This document shows, in pieces, positions 22,655 through 33,603 of a stretch of DNA of 64,000 bases (position 1 is its first letter; each line of letters opens with the position of its first letter). The position numbers and the translations under genes were made by a program. Source of the DNA: Marsupella aquatica (Eukaryota; Marchantiophyta); contig OZ316892.1 in the NCBI GenBank assembly GCA_973895155.1, positions 16,678,001 through 16,742,000 on the forward strand. The letters are read 5' to 3'. Under the pieces are notes generated by a model. That model saw only the letters and a program-made list of their open reading frames with translations, did no database searches and had not been told where the DNA came from.

Positions 22655-25600
22655 ATGAGTGATTCGGAGGAGTTTTTCAAAGACGTGGAACTTGAAGCAC
22701 GAGGATCACCGCGGAGGTTTTAGGGGCAGAGAGAGGAGCAGGAGGAAGAGCACGTGACACCGATACCATCATCGGTGCGGCGTGTGGTGGAGGAAGCAGT
22801 ACTACTACCGGAGCTCACGGTAGTGCCAAAGAAGAAGATGGGGACTTTCAAGCTTGGGGGACCCAAGTATGAAGTGACAAAGTATGATGGGCGCTCTGAC
22901 TACTTGCTATGGGAGAAGCAAGTGAAGGGAGTGCTTTATGCGTCAGGGATGGGCCAACTGCTGAGCCCTCGTGAAGACGATGTTGATGAGAAACAATGGG
23001 ACCGCATGCAGGAGCAGGGAGTGTGGTGTGTTACACTCTATCTCATGCCTCCCATCATCAAGCAGTTGGGTGCACATAAGGATTGCATGTCCTTGTTTGC
23101 GGAATTGCAGAGCAAGTATCACCGCAAGGAGTTGTCGAACCGGCTCTACACTTCCTACAAACTGATGAGTTTCAGGATGAAGGAATCTGGTACGAAGTTG
23201 CAAGACCATGTGGATGCTTTCAACGACATGGTCGTTGACTTGGAAAATCTTGGGGAGACTTTGAATGATGAGACAAAGGCTCTACAGCTTCTTAGTTCAT
23301 TGCCTCCATCTTACCAGTCCCTATCACGAGTGTTGTTGCATCGTGATAGGGATACCATTTCATACAATGACGTGGTAAGTTCTCTGCTTAGTGATGATCT
23401 TCAGCAGAAGATGCACATCACGTCACAGCCTTCATCATCTGGTGCTGCCCTCAATGTTAACCGTGGGAGGAGTATGCAGCGACCAACTGGGGACCGTAGA
23501 ACCCAGTTTAGATCTAAATCCAGATCTAAGTCCAAGGGTAAATCCCCTCAGAGGAGGCAGGTGACATGTTGGAAGTGCAACCAAGTTGGACACTTCAAGC
23601 GAGACTGTAAGGGAAAGGCAGCGGAAACTTCATCGGCAAATGTGGCTAGGGCTGATGGAGAAGCTGATTTACTCAATGATGAGTATGTTTTATGAAGCCG
23701 GGGGTATGCCCTGTGCACGTCATCTAGGAGAGCAGATGATGTGTGGATTCTTGATTGTGCTTGCTCTTTTCATATTTGTTACATTCGTGAGTTTTTCAGT
23801 TCTTACTCTGTTTCAAACAGTTCAGTTCTGATGGGAAATGATCACTCCTGTCAAATTGAGGGAATTGGGTCTGTGAAGATTCAAATGTTTGATGGCGCTG
23901 TGCGCACAGTGTCTGGAGTCAGGTATGTACCTGGCATGCGTAAGAATCTGATTTCACTCGGTGTGTTGGATTCAAATGGTCATCAATGGAGCGTTATTGA
24001 TGGTGAACTTTAAGTCAGGTCGGGAGAGACAATGATTTTGAAGGGGAGTAGACAAAAGAATTTGTATGTGTTACAGGGCAATACTATATGTGGAGAGGCC
24101 AATGTAACCAAGTCTCACGAGGAGATGACTCAACTGTGGCATTCATGGCTAGGCCACATGAGTGAGAAGGGTTTGGCTATCTTACGGAAGAATGGACTCA
24201 TTTCTTATTTGCAATTTTGTAAATTAGAGTTTTGTGAGCATTGCATTCTTGGAAAGCAGCATCGTCGTGCTTTTGGTGTTGGAATTCATCGTTCCAAAGC
24301 GGTTCTTGAGTACATACATAGTGACGTGTGGGGTCCATCCCCGACTCCCTCACACTCTGGAAAGTTGTACTATGTATCATTTATTGATGATTACTCAAGA
24401 TTTGTGTGGATTTATTTCATGACACATAAGTCTGATGTCTTGTTTATTTTTAAGAAGTGGAAGGCCCAGGTGGAGAATCAGACTGGAAACACGATCAAGT
24501 GTTTGGATACAAGGGTGAAGAGTCTGAGGTCAGACAACGGCAGGGAGTACACTTTAATGGAATTTGAAGAGTACTGTTTAGAATAGGGGATAACTCGCCA
24601 TCTCACCACAGTTTATACTCCGCAGCAGAATGGTGTCGCTGAGAGGCTCAATCGGACACTGTTGGAGCGGTCACGGAGTATGTTGAGCCAATCAGGTTTA
24701 CCACAAGAATTTTGGGCAGAAGCTGTCAATACCGCAGCTTATTTGGTAAATCTTTCTCCTTCTAGTGCTATCAATTTCAAAACGCCGTTTGAGATGCGCT
24801 ATAAGCAGCAAGCAGACTATCATGGCTTGGTAGTTTTTGGAAGTGATGCATATGCTCTCACACCGAAGCAGAATAGGACCAAGTTGGATCCTACCTCCAG
24901 GAAATGTGTTTTTCTTGGGTACCAGAGTGGTGTGAAAGCCTATAGGCTATGAGATCCTATTGCCTGTAAGCTCGTTGTCAGTAGGGATGTTTCCTTCAAT
25001 GAATCCAGATTATTGAAGGAGGGGGAGAATACTCAGGTCTCCCGTACTGACAAAGGAAAATCTCCTATCCCGGATCTCGTTGAGGGGGAGATTGGTTATG
25101 AGGTGCATGACCGGAGAGAAGGAGTTGCTCCAATTATGGAGCTGGTTCCTGTGCCAGAGGAACCAGAGGAGTTTGTTGATGCTGGTGAGCAGCAAGTGGA
25201 TGCTGTTGAGCTTAAAATTGTACCAGCACACGCAGATCAACCGGAGTCATCGGCTAGAAGAACATCTGGTCGCACTGTACGCGCTCTACCAAGGTATGGA
25301 TAGTGGGTTGATTCATCTCAACTGCAAGAGGATGATTTTACAGCTGATGATGAGGGTGATGCGTTAATTTTGGAAGAAGGGGAACCTTCTTCATTTCATG
25401 AGGCAAGTGCTTCAAAGGAGAAGCAGAAGTGGACTGCAGCAATGCAAACGGAGATGCAGTCACTAAAGGACAACAAAACTTGGGAGCTTGTTAAGCTGCC
25501 TAAGGGTCAGCAAGTGGTGGACAGCAAGTAGATTTACAAGCTGAAGGATAATTCCATAGGAGGTGGATCGAAGGTCTACAAGGCTAGATTGGTAGCAAAG

Positions 25601-26965
25601 GGATTCACACAAGAGAAAGGTGTGGATTACAATGAGGTCTTCTCACCAGTTGCTAAGTACTCTACAATACGACTATTGTGTGTACTTGTTGTAATGTTTG
25701 GTCTGCTGCTAGATTAGATGGATGTTGTCACAGCTTTCCTCTATGGCACATTGGAAGAGGTGATCTTCATGAGACAACCGCTAGGTTTTGTGAAGAAAGG
25801 ACAGGAGGAATTGGTTTGCAGATTGCTGAAATCCTTGTATGGGTTGAAGCAGTCACCAAGACAGTGGAACAAGCGGTTTGACGATTGGATTCGGTCACAA
25901 GGTTTTCACAGAAGTGTATTTGACCATTGTGTGTATTTGAAACCGGTAAAGAATGTTGTCTTTGGGTTCATTGTTTTAGTACTTTATGTGGATGATATGC
26001 TAATTGCAGCCAAGGATAGGTCTGAGATTGTTAAGCTCAAGGCACTGCTTAGTGCAGAGTTTAAGATGAAGGACTTAGGGCCAGCTAAGAGGATTTTGGG
26101 TATGGAGATCACTAGGGACTTGGAGGCTGGCAAGCTATGGTTGACGCAGAGCAGTTATGCGAGGAAGGTAATTGCAAGGTTCAACATGGGGAATAGCAAG
26201 CCAGTAAGTACCCCGTTGGCTCCACACTTCAAGTTATCATCAGCGTTCTGTCCTACGGATGACACAGAGAAGGGGTTGATGTCAAAGGTTCCGTATGACA
26301 AGGCAGTGGGGGACATGTATTTGATGACTTGCACTAGACCTGATCTTGCCATGGCTATGGGCAAGGTGAGCAGGTACATGTCGAATCCAGGGAAGGTACA
26401 CTGGGAAGCAGTGAAGTGGATTATCAGGTACTTGAAGGGTACCGTGGATCATGGTCTTTTATTTGATGCGAATGCAAAGAATGCTAAATCATTGATTGGC
26501 TATGTTGATTCTGACTATGGACAAGATTTGGACCGAAGGAGATCAACAACAGGATACGTGTTCACACTTGGCGGTGGATGCATAAGTTGGAGGTCTACTT
26601 TGCAAAAGTGTATTGCTCAGTCTACTACAGAAGCGGAGTATGTTGCAGCTGCGGAAGCAGCTGCGGAAGCGATTTGGTTGGATAGACTTATCACTGAAAT
26701 GGGATTGCCACAGGGGAATGTGAAGCTCCATTGTGATAGTCAAAGTGCGCTCCACCTTGCTGTGAACCAGGTGATGGACAACAGAGTGAAGCACATTGAC
26801 GTTAGGTACCATTTTATCAGGCAGGCTGTGTCTGATAATTTGTTTGAGCTAGTCAAGATTGATGGTAAACTCAACCCGGCTGACGCATTTACCAAAGTGA
26901 TTCCTTTGAAGAGTTTCTCTAGACACCGTGACGTATTGCAGGTTTTGCAATTGCATCACAAGTAG
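22655..26965 (+). pseudogene. Copia gag-pol polyprotein ORF, one frame with eight internal stops
   Basis: One frame of 1,437 codons runs from ATG 22655 to TAG 26963. Gag covers the first third and ends with a zinc knuckle (CWKCNQVGHFKRDC, about 23568-23610). The protease motif is WILDCACSF where an active enzyme has Asp-Ser/Thr-Gly/Ala. The integrase shows the GAG_pre-integrase region, then SDVWGP, FIDDYSR, SDNGRE and QQNGVAERLNR. RT carries YVDD (about 25988), and RNase H carries VDSDYG and STTEAEY. Nonsense codons stand at 22721, 23693, 24011, 24584, 24950, 25301, 25529 and 25715. Homologous positions normally read Gln, Arg or Trp. No frameshift is present. The product is a dead copy; enzymes of a related active copy would be needed for mobilisation. 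Confidence 0.9.
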
Positions 26966-27139
26966 AGTTTTCTTAACATTCATTGTAATTACTGATATAT
27001 GCTCTTTATCATTCCTATGTATTAGGCTACGGCTTAGTTCTGGTTTGCTCTAGTTAGAGAGGGAAACCGGTTTGGTTTTTGTCCAGAACTTCCCGCTGAG
27101 GGATCATATACATTGGCAGTATTACTCTCCCCTAGACCA

Positions 27140-27154
27140 GAGTCAAGGGGAAGA
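27140..27154 (+). other. polypurine tract of the Copia element
   Basis: The purine-rich run 'caaggggaaga' ends just before the 3' LTR. Such tracts prime plus-strand synthesis. Confidence 0.8.
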
Positions 27155-27155
27155 T

Positions 27156-27576
27156 TGTTGGGTATTTACTCTTACGTCTAGGTTAGGTATGACGTGGTTG
27201 GTACAACAACGTGGGTTGGTACAACTACGTGGTTAGGTACAACTACGTGATTATGTACAACTATGTAGTTAGGTACAACTACGTGATTAGGTACAACTAT
27301 GTGGTTAGGTACAACTAAGTTGCACACTATATCATAAGAGACATGTGTGCTTGGAGAGGTAGAACCAAGGCTCATTGTTATGGAGCCACTTGAGAGATAG
27401 GGAGAGCTTACACTGTGGAGACTCGGTATAGCCGACGGGCTTAGAGTTCAGTAAAGCTCTCTTGTGTGTTCCCGTGGATGTAGCCTCAAGGAGGTGAACC
27501 ACGTATCTCTTGTGTCGACTATTGTGCGTTGGATGGTTCATGGGCTTGCCGTTGCGATTGTCGTCTATGCTCAACA
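27156..27576 (+). repeat. 3' LTR of the Copia element
   Basis: It has the same length and ends as the 5' LTR. Differences by eye are A/G, G/T and G/A in the 18-bp repeat zone and two C/T changes further in. Confidence 0.93.
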
Positions 27577-27850
27577 GTGAAGGGGCTGGGAATAGTCGGG
27601 GATGGCTGCGCTCCCTCCTGGGTCAATCGCAAAGCAAAGCCCACATCCAAAAAGGGCCACCATAGGCTTAACTTGGGCGGGTTATTGCGGGCCAATCATG
27701 CCTTCACACCTGACATTGGGAACCCGAGGTTGGGTTAGTACTAACCATATACGGTATGGGGGGTAGGGAAGCAAATACATTCGTTTGGGGGGGGGACACC
27801 TAAGCTTACAGATTTTGGCAAGTTAGGGGGACAGGTTGATAAAAATCTGC
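27577..27850 (-). repeat. right terminal inverted repeat of the MULE, outer part
   Basis: This starts with the second copy of the Copia target duplication (27577-27581) and continues the interrupted inverted repeat. Its reverse complement matches 16492-16760 ('ttatcaacctgtcccc', 'aaaatctgtaag', 'gaacccgaggttgggttagtact' reversed, and others). Confidence 0.8.
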
Positions 27851-27859
27851 TTGCAATAT
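27851..27859. repeat. 9-bp target site duplication, right copy (TTGCAATAT)
   Basis: Identical to 16483-16491, immediately outside the right inverted repeat. Confidence 0.8.
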
Positions 27860-30800
27860 ACCACTGAAACCTAGACATGAATTTTTAGATGCTCGTTGGG
27901 CTAGGGGCTTGGGGGTTTCACTTCAACAAAGGAAATCCCATTTTGAGACTTATAAGGACATTAGAGTCCTTTTAACCAATTTTGTTTTGGAACATTCCAA
28001 GAATATTCTAATTTTACAGGGGTTGGATTTTTTTCCTTACATTTTAGGGGGTTTGAGGCCTAAAAACATTGCAAGTGATGGGGAGGCCTCCATATAGTGA
28101 GACCCCCAAGGCTAGGGGTTCTGTTTTTGGTCATCCCATAACTCATATGGCTGCAAAAAAAGGAAAAATTAATAAGAATAAATAAAAATAAAATGGCTGG
28201 CTGCATTAGAGTGCTCTTATTGGTCCTCGCTTACAATAATGAGGCAGTAGCTTCAATAAGCCCAATCGTTGGAACACACAATTATATCCAGTTGGCAAGA
28301 GGCCATTCTCTTGTGCAGAAATGTATGAAGAGGGCATTCTAATCTCAAAATTTTCATGGACCTTAACTCGTTGGTTATTGTCACAGACAGAAAGGGTTAT
28401 GGAATGCCAAATTCATGATCCATACATTACTTTTTCCTATAAACAAAGACCATAAGCCATGGCACTGTTTTACAATTGTTTTTCCCTACCCTCTATAGCC
28501 TGTCTGGAAACTTTGGCAATTTTCTTTGAGACTCTTGCTTAGACTTTATCAAAGTTCAAAGTACTTATGTGAGGTCTTGTGGATATGTATTACGAGCCCT
28601 ATGCCTGTGCTTTGCACGGTGCAATGAGGGCTGGCCCACAGGGCTGGAGGGCTGAGAGGCAAGAGAGGGCAAGTGGTAATCGAATCGAATGGATACAAAA
28701 ATCCTCTAAAATATCTAACGGCCAGTTTTGATTCCCGCCAATTCTATATTTCATAACGGGATGAAGGATGAAAAAAGGCGGGATCACTTATTATAGTTGT
28801 AGATGTCATAGCTGGCCATCAATGACCAATTTGGTTGGGTTGCACAACAATTTCCCCCGACTTTGTTTTTTTACTAATACAAACCTTTCTGTCTCATCAT
28901 GTTTTAGGCCCCCTAACTGCTGTTTTGGCTTGCTAAAAAAATTCTAGCCATCCCCATAAGCAGGACCTAGCCCTCAAATAGGCTGCCACACTTGTTTAAA
29001 AACAATTTTGGGGCTATAACTTGTTTGAGACCATATTTTGTTATATAAACCTAGTTTTTTCAATAAACTGGGGAGGAAACCAGGTTGTTTTTTCTCTGTC
29101 TTTTGATTAGATTGAAGGATTTCCCCCACCTAAGAGCTCCGGGGGGTGGCCTGGCTTGTTGTCTCCTCAACTTCCCTTCACCTTGCCCCCCCCCCACCCC
29201 ATCCCCCACACACACACACCAAAAACCAAACCAAATAAGGGGTTTTGAACAGCCATGTCCAGCATGGCAACGCGATAGCAGTAATGGTATGCCTGATACG
29301 TCATGTCTAGTGTAGTGTGAAGCTTTGACAAGAAAGATGGGCTTGCCCAAACACGGTTAACCCTTAGCAAAAAACAAGAAAGAAAGATGTGACACAAGCC
29401 AAGCACTGTACAACTGGATCTTAACAGCAGATTAATGTTATTGTATCAACTTCCTACAGGACAAGATACTAAAGCAGATTTTGGGATCAGTATCCTGTAT
29501 ATTGTTCGCAACTCAGCTATTTATTACTGCACATACACCCAAAACATCTTAGCCATTAATGTAGGAGGCTTCCAAAAATTGACACATCATTAAATTGTGG
29601 CAATTTCAGTGAGAGGGCTAGGTCGTTAGCCATTGTTATAGGAGGTTTGAGGTGAATCAAATTACCCTAAATTCATTAAAAACTGTAATAAGCACTCCCT
29701 TTTTTTGGCCCAGGCTGCCTTACAAATGTGCAGTGCCAAACAAATCTGGGAATGAACCAAATAAATAGAAGAAACAAAGAATTGGAAAAGGATCGAGGAG
29801 AAAGTGGAGGGGGGAGTTTCAGGGAGTACTTGTACTCTTCAATCCTCCCACCTCTCAGGCCAGTACTTTTGCCAATTGCACCAAGTTGCACACATGGTTC
29901 ACGTATGTAAACATGGTTCACCTATGTAAATTCTTAGTATCCTGTTTGTGACATTTGCCAAAGACTACTAAAGGAAAATGAGATCAAGTTTATTAGTGTC
30001 AAGTGTGCCATCCTTCAGTATGTTCTTATAAAATCTCAGATAAATACTCTTATTAGCCTATGCCCAAGTGCCTGCTTTGTAACAATTTGTTTTACATACA
30101 ATGTCTTTTCCTTCATGACGTCTTTTATACAATGTATTTTACACAATGAATCCATACATATATTAGGGGGTACGGGAATACGTCACAAGATGCAAATGCT
30201 GGCGGGGGGAACAGGAAGTTGTAACAAGACACAGAGTGTGCGCATGCAACTCCTTGGAACCCTGGCTTTCCCTTTAGACCAGGCCTTTCAAAGCTATGGC
30301 AAGGGTGCTGAATAATACTGTTTGTGCCAATAAGGTGCACGATACTGCACATAACAATAAGGTTTGGGGCCATTTTGGGAGCTTATCACAATACTGAACT
30401 GCCAAAAATTGAAAATTGAAAAAATGTGTGCAGCACACGAAAGGGTGAGAACAAAAAAAACAGAAAGGCCAAAGCCACCTTCCCCACGGTCCCCACTGTT
30501 CCAGACAATGACTGTTCCAGACAATGCGGCCCCCACTCAACTAATCCTTTTGGGACTAAATAGCCCCACTATCATTTAAAACTTCTTTCTGGGTTATTCT
30601 AATTTACTCATTTTCTTCTTTCCTGGGAAGACCCTCCTTGTCTATTTACTAAATGGGTCCAGATGAATTTTGCATCAAACTTGACCAGATATTTGCATAC
30701 CCTTTTGTTCCTGATGCATGCTTAGTAGGAGCATTTCCCGACCGTGTGCTGCTATTGGGACAATTTTGAGGGGCCATTATTGGTGGTTAATGGCACACCC

Positions 30801-33603
30801 TCCCTCAAGAAGAAACTATTTACACCCATTCATTGGCTGCCATTCAGCCTAGCATACTTTGAGCTTCTGCCATCAAAATGCTTTCTGAAGGAGAACCCAT
30901 GTGGCAACAAAAGCAGAATCCGTTGCTATATCTGAAACACTTACAATTTGTGTTTGGAACCCCGTTTGGAAAAGATGGAACATTCATTTGCAGTTTTCTT
31001 CTTTAAAGTGGATTTCAGACAGTTCACATTTTGTGGAATGTACGTGGTAAATAACAGTAGTTGCTTCATCCACAGAAGAAAAGTTGATCTCACCAGAGAA
31101 CTCCAACATTTAAATAGAGCTGAATATTTGGAAAATAGGAAGCAGCTTAGAGAGAGAAATAGGAATGTCTCTGAAAACACGGGTGAGTGTAAGAATAGCA
31201 TGCAGTTTTTGAATAGCTCTCCAAATGAGCAGGACTTTTTGAGTTGCAGGCTCCAGAATAGTTGTGGGCAGAAAATTGAGCAGGACTGAAATTTGAGAGG
31301 GCTACATTGTCGTGGCTCTTGTCTCATAGCCAGACTACTTGGATGTTTCTTTGTGTCAGCTTGCCCACTTGTTCCCTTTGCGTGGATGGCTTTTGTCCCC
31401 TTGATTGGTATTGACAGGGCCCTGTGTCTCTCTTAAATTCGAAATTAATAAAATAAAACTAGCTGCTCAGTCCAAAATATTATAGTGCATTCAATTGGAG
31501 AGAGCCATGTAGTTCATGCTTTGGTGTGGTGGAGTGTAACCTAGATAGCTTTCCCCGTGAAAAACTCAGCATCAAGATGCTCATTGTTTTTTAGAAATTA
31601 AAGGAGAGAAAGACAAGAAGATAATTCATTTTCAGGATGTTCAATCGTAGAGAAATGAGCAAAGACAAGGAGATAATTTGTTTAGGATGGTCAATCTTTC
31701 AGAAAAGAGAAGGAGAAGGAGACTGAATGATATTTTGTTTCGGATGGTCAATCTTTGAGAAAGGTGAAAGAGAAGGAGACTGAAAGATAATTTGTTTAAG
31801 ATGTTTAATCTTTGAGAAAATGACACAAAGACAAGGAGACAAACTGTATCAGCAATCTAAATGCAAAGACCTCGAAGACATTGGTAGTTGAAAGTTGTGA
31901 GACTCCTGGTGCAATGCAAATGAAAAACGTTACATGGAGAGGGGCAAGGTAGAATGTGATATGCGTTTGTCTAATTCAACAAGGTGGCATGAAAGCAAAC
32001 TACATGTGATGGGTAATAGATGTATGAAGATACTGTTGAGTTTTTTTTAGAAGTCACATAATCCGTTGGTCAATCCTTAGCGACAAGTTGGGGGGGATGC
32101 CAATTCCACCTCATGAACTTACTATGTGCACACCAATTCTGTCAATTCAATAGGAAGAGAGACTCTCAAATTATAGCCCTTAAACAATATTTTGCAATGT
32201 GAGTTGACTCGGGGTGCATTAAATGGTCCCGTGCCTTATCATGATGCCATCTTGAATGAATTCAAAGCTACAGGGTCAGAGTTCCCGGTCTCCAACTCCT
32301 TTTCCAGTAACCATATCATCCATGACTCTCTTAACAATTGGCAGTTTAACGAATTCTTCCTATGATAACTAAGTACTCTTCCGAAGAACATCCTCACTTT
32401 CCCCAGAACTTCGGGTTGTGTTTGTGGAAGAATCTTTGGCCTGGCGCATTCAATAGAATTTCAATCACAAAAGTTTTCATGTGTTGGAGTTCAGTCCACT
32501 TTACAGGGGACATGAACAAAACTATTGCTAGCCAAGTTTTGTAAGGAGAAAATGACAATAAGTTACTACTATAATCCATGTCCGGCCAGCATTTAATAAA
32601 TGGATTCATTAACTGCAATACTACTGCCACTGACTGCTTTCAGGTTGTTTGGACTTTTGATTCTTTCGAGCATTAACTTGAAGAAAAGGCTCTTTTGTCC
32701 TGCAGGTTGCCCTCATCTATGGGGTTCGCAAAAGGAATTAATCAAAAATTAGAAAGTTGGATTTAAAAGAAAAGGCAAAGAGCTATGAGATTCATGGCAA
32801 GGGGCAGTTCATTTCATTTATGTGGGGACAGGGGGTGGGGAGGGCTTCAAGAAGAAAACCCCTGAAATAAATCTTTCTTGAGAATTGTGGCCACACACAA
32901 TCTTATTTCATAGAGCCACAACTGAAAGAGGACCACGACATGCTTGAAAGAGGACTCCTTTGAACTCTTGCGTAAACACTATCAAGTTACAAAGCAAAAC
33001 AGAAGGCTGATATGAGAAAAGCCTTTATGCTATGCTCAATGTTATGTGAACTTAAACTAGCAAGCTGAAATAATCACATCTTATTGCTTAGTGCACTTAT
33101 CCTAATAATGCAATAAGAGTATTTATTGCGTAGTGCACTTCAGACACAATTTCTGTACTTAAATAAATATATTATGTTGTTCGTTCTCTCTATCAGGAGC
33201 AGCAAGCAGTAAGTGAAAGCCATTAATTTTGGCTACATGCAAGAGTATATTGGAATCTCACCAGGACTACAGAAGCTCTCCTCACTTCCCCCCAGTTTTC
33301 TTTTTGTCAGCACCTCCCTTTTTCGAAACTTCTTGCTTAATATCCTGATAGAAAAAACTTTTCACATTCATAAAATTTCTTCATTAAGGAAAATAAATCT
33401 TTCCTTTCCAGTTTTGGTATGTTCATAGAAAAAGGACAACTTTTCTTATTAGAGCAGAATAAATTTCCATAGACAAACGGTAACAAAACAGCCATTAATG
33501 AATGAGGCACCCAAAAAACATTCTAGTCTCCAGTCTAATAGAGAAACACAACTTAACTAAAAATTCACAAAAGAAGTACCAATTGTTAAATTATGCATAA
33601 ATT
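27860..33603. other. large spacer, no gene recognised
   Basis: I read all frames and find only short unrelated frames. Local features are an AC/CA-rich C-run near 29185-29220 and a 57-bp tandem repeat at about 31600-31845. The longest frames (about 110-130 aa at 30941-31327, both strands) lack known motifs and look like chance frames in AT-rich DNA. Confidence 0.4.
31600..31845. repeat. ~57-bp degenerate tandem repeat, about four copies
   Basis: Units repeat the order 'gataattTGTTTaggatggtCAATCTTT', 'gagaaa', 'gaaggagac' (segments near 31618, 31672, 31728 and 31785). They are purine-rich on the plus strand. The resulting open frame on the minus strand is an artefact of the repeat. Confidence 0.75.

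Larger units (their letters stand above)
21108..27576 (+). mobile_element. Ty1/Copia LTR retrotransposon, full length, coding capacity lost
   Basis: Both LTRs are 421 bp, begin TGTTGGG and end CTCAACA. A tRNA-iMet type primer-binding site follows the 5' LTR, a purine tract precedes the 3' LTR, and GTGAA flanks both ends. The internal order gag, protease, integrase, RT, RNase H is that of Copia. Counting by eye, the two LTRs differ at five positions (four transitions, one transversion), so insertion was fairly recent. It landed inside the right inverted repeat of the MULE. Eight stop codons in the single reading frame make it non-autonomous. Confidence 0.93.
16492..27850. mobile_element. Mutator-like (MULE) DNA transposon, interrupted by a Copia element
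   Basis: Long terminal inverted repeats define the element: 16492-17210 on the left and 27850 back to about 20757 on the right. The right repeat is split by the Copia insertion. Subtracting the Copia element and its duplication leaves about 4.9 kb. The interior contains plus-strand relics of a MULE transposase and, on the minus strand, a hybrid-binding domain fragment. The flanking 9-bp duplication and long TIRs fit the MULE family. The transposase is too degraded to be autonomous. Confidence 0.8.

Noticed and set aside
30941-31327. Frames of 128 and 113 codons on opposite strands at the same place
   Set aside because: Both are low-complexity, overlap each other, and show no splice partners or motifs.
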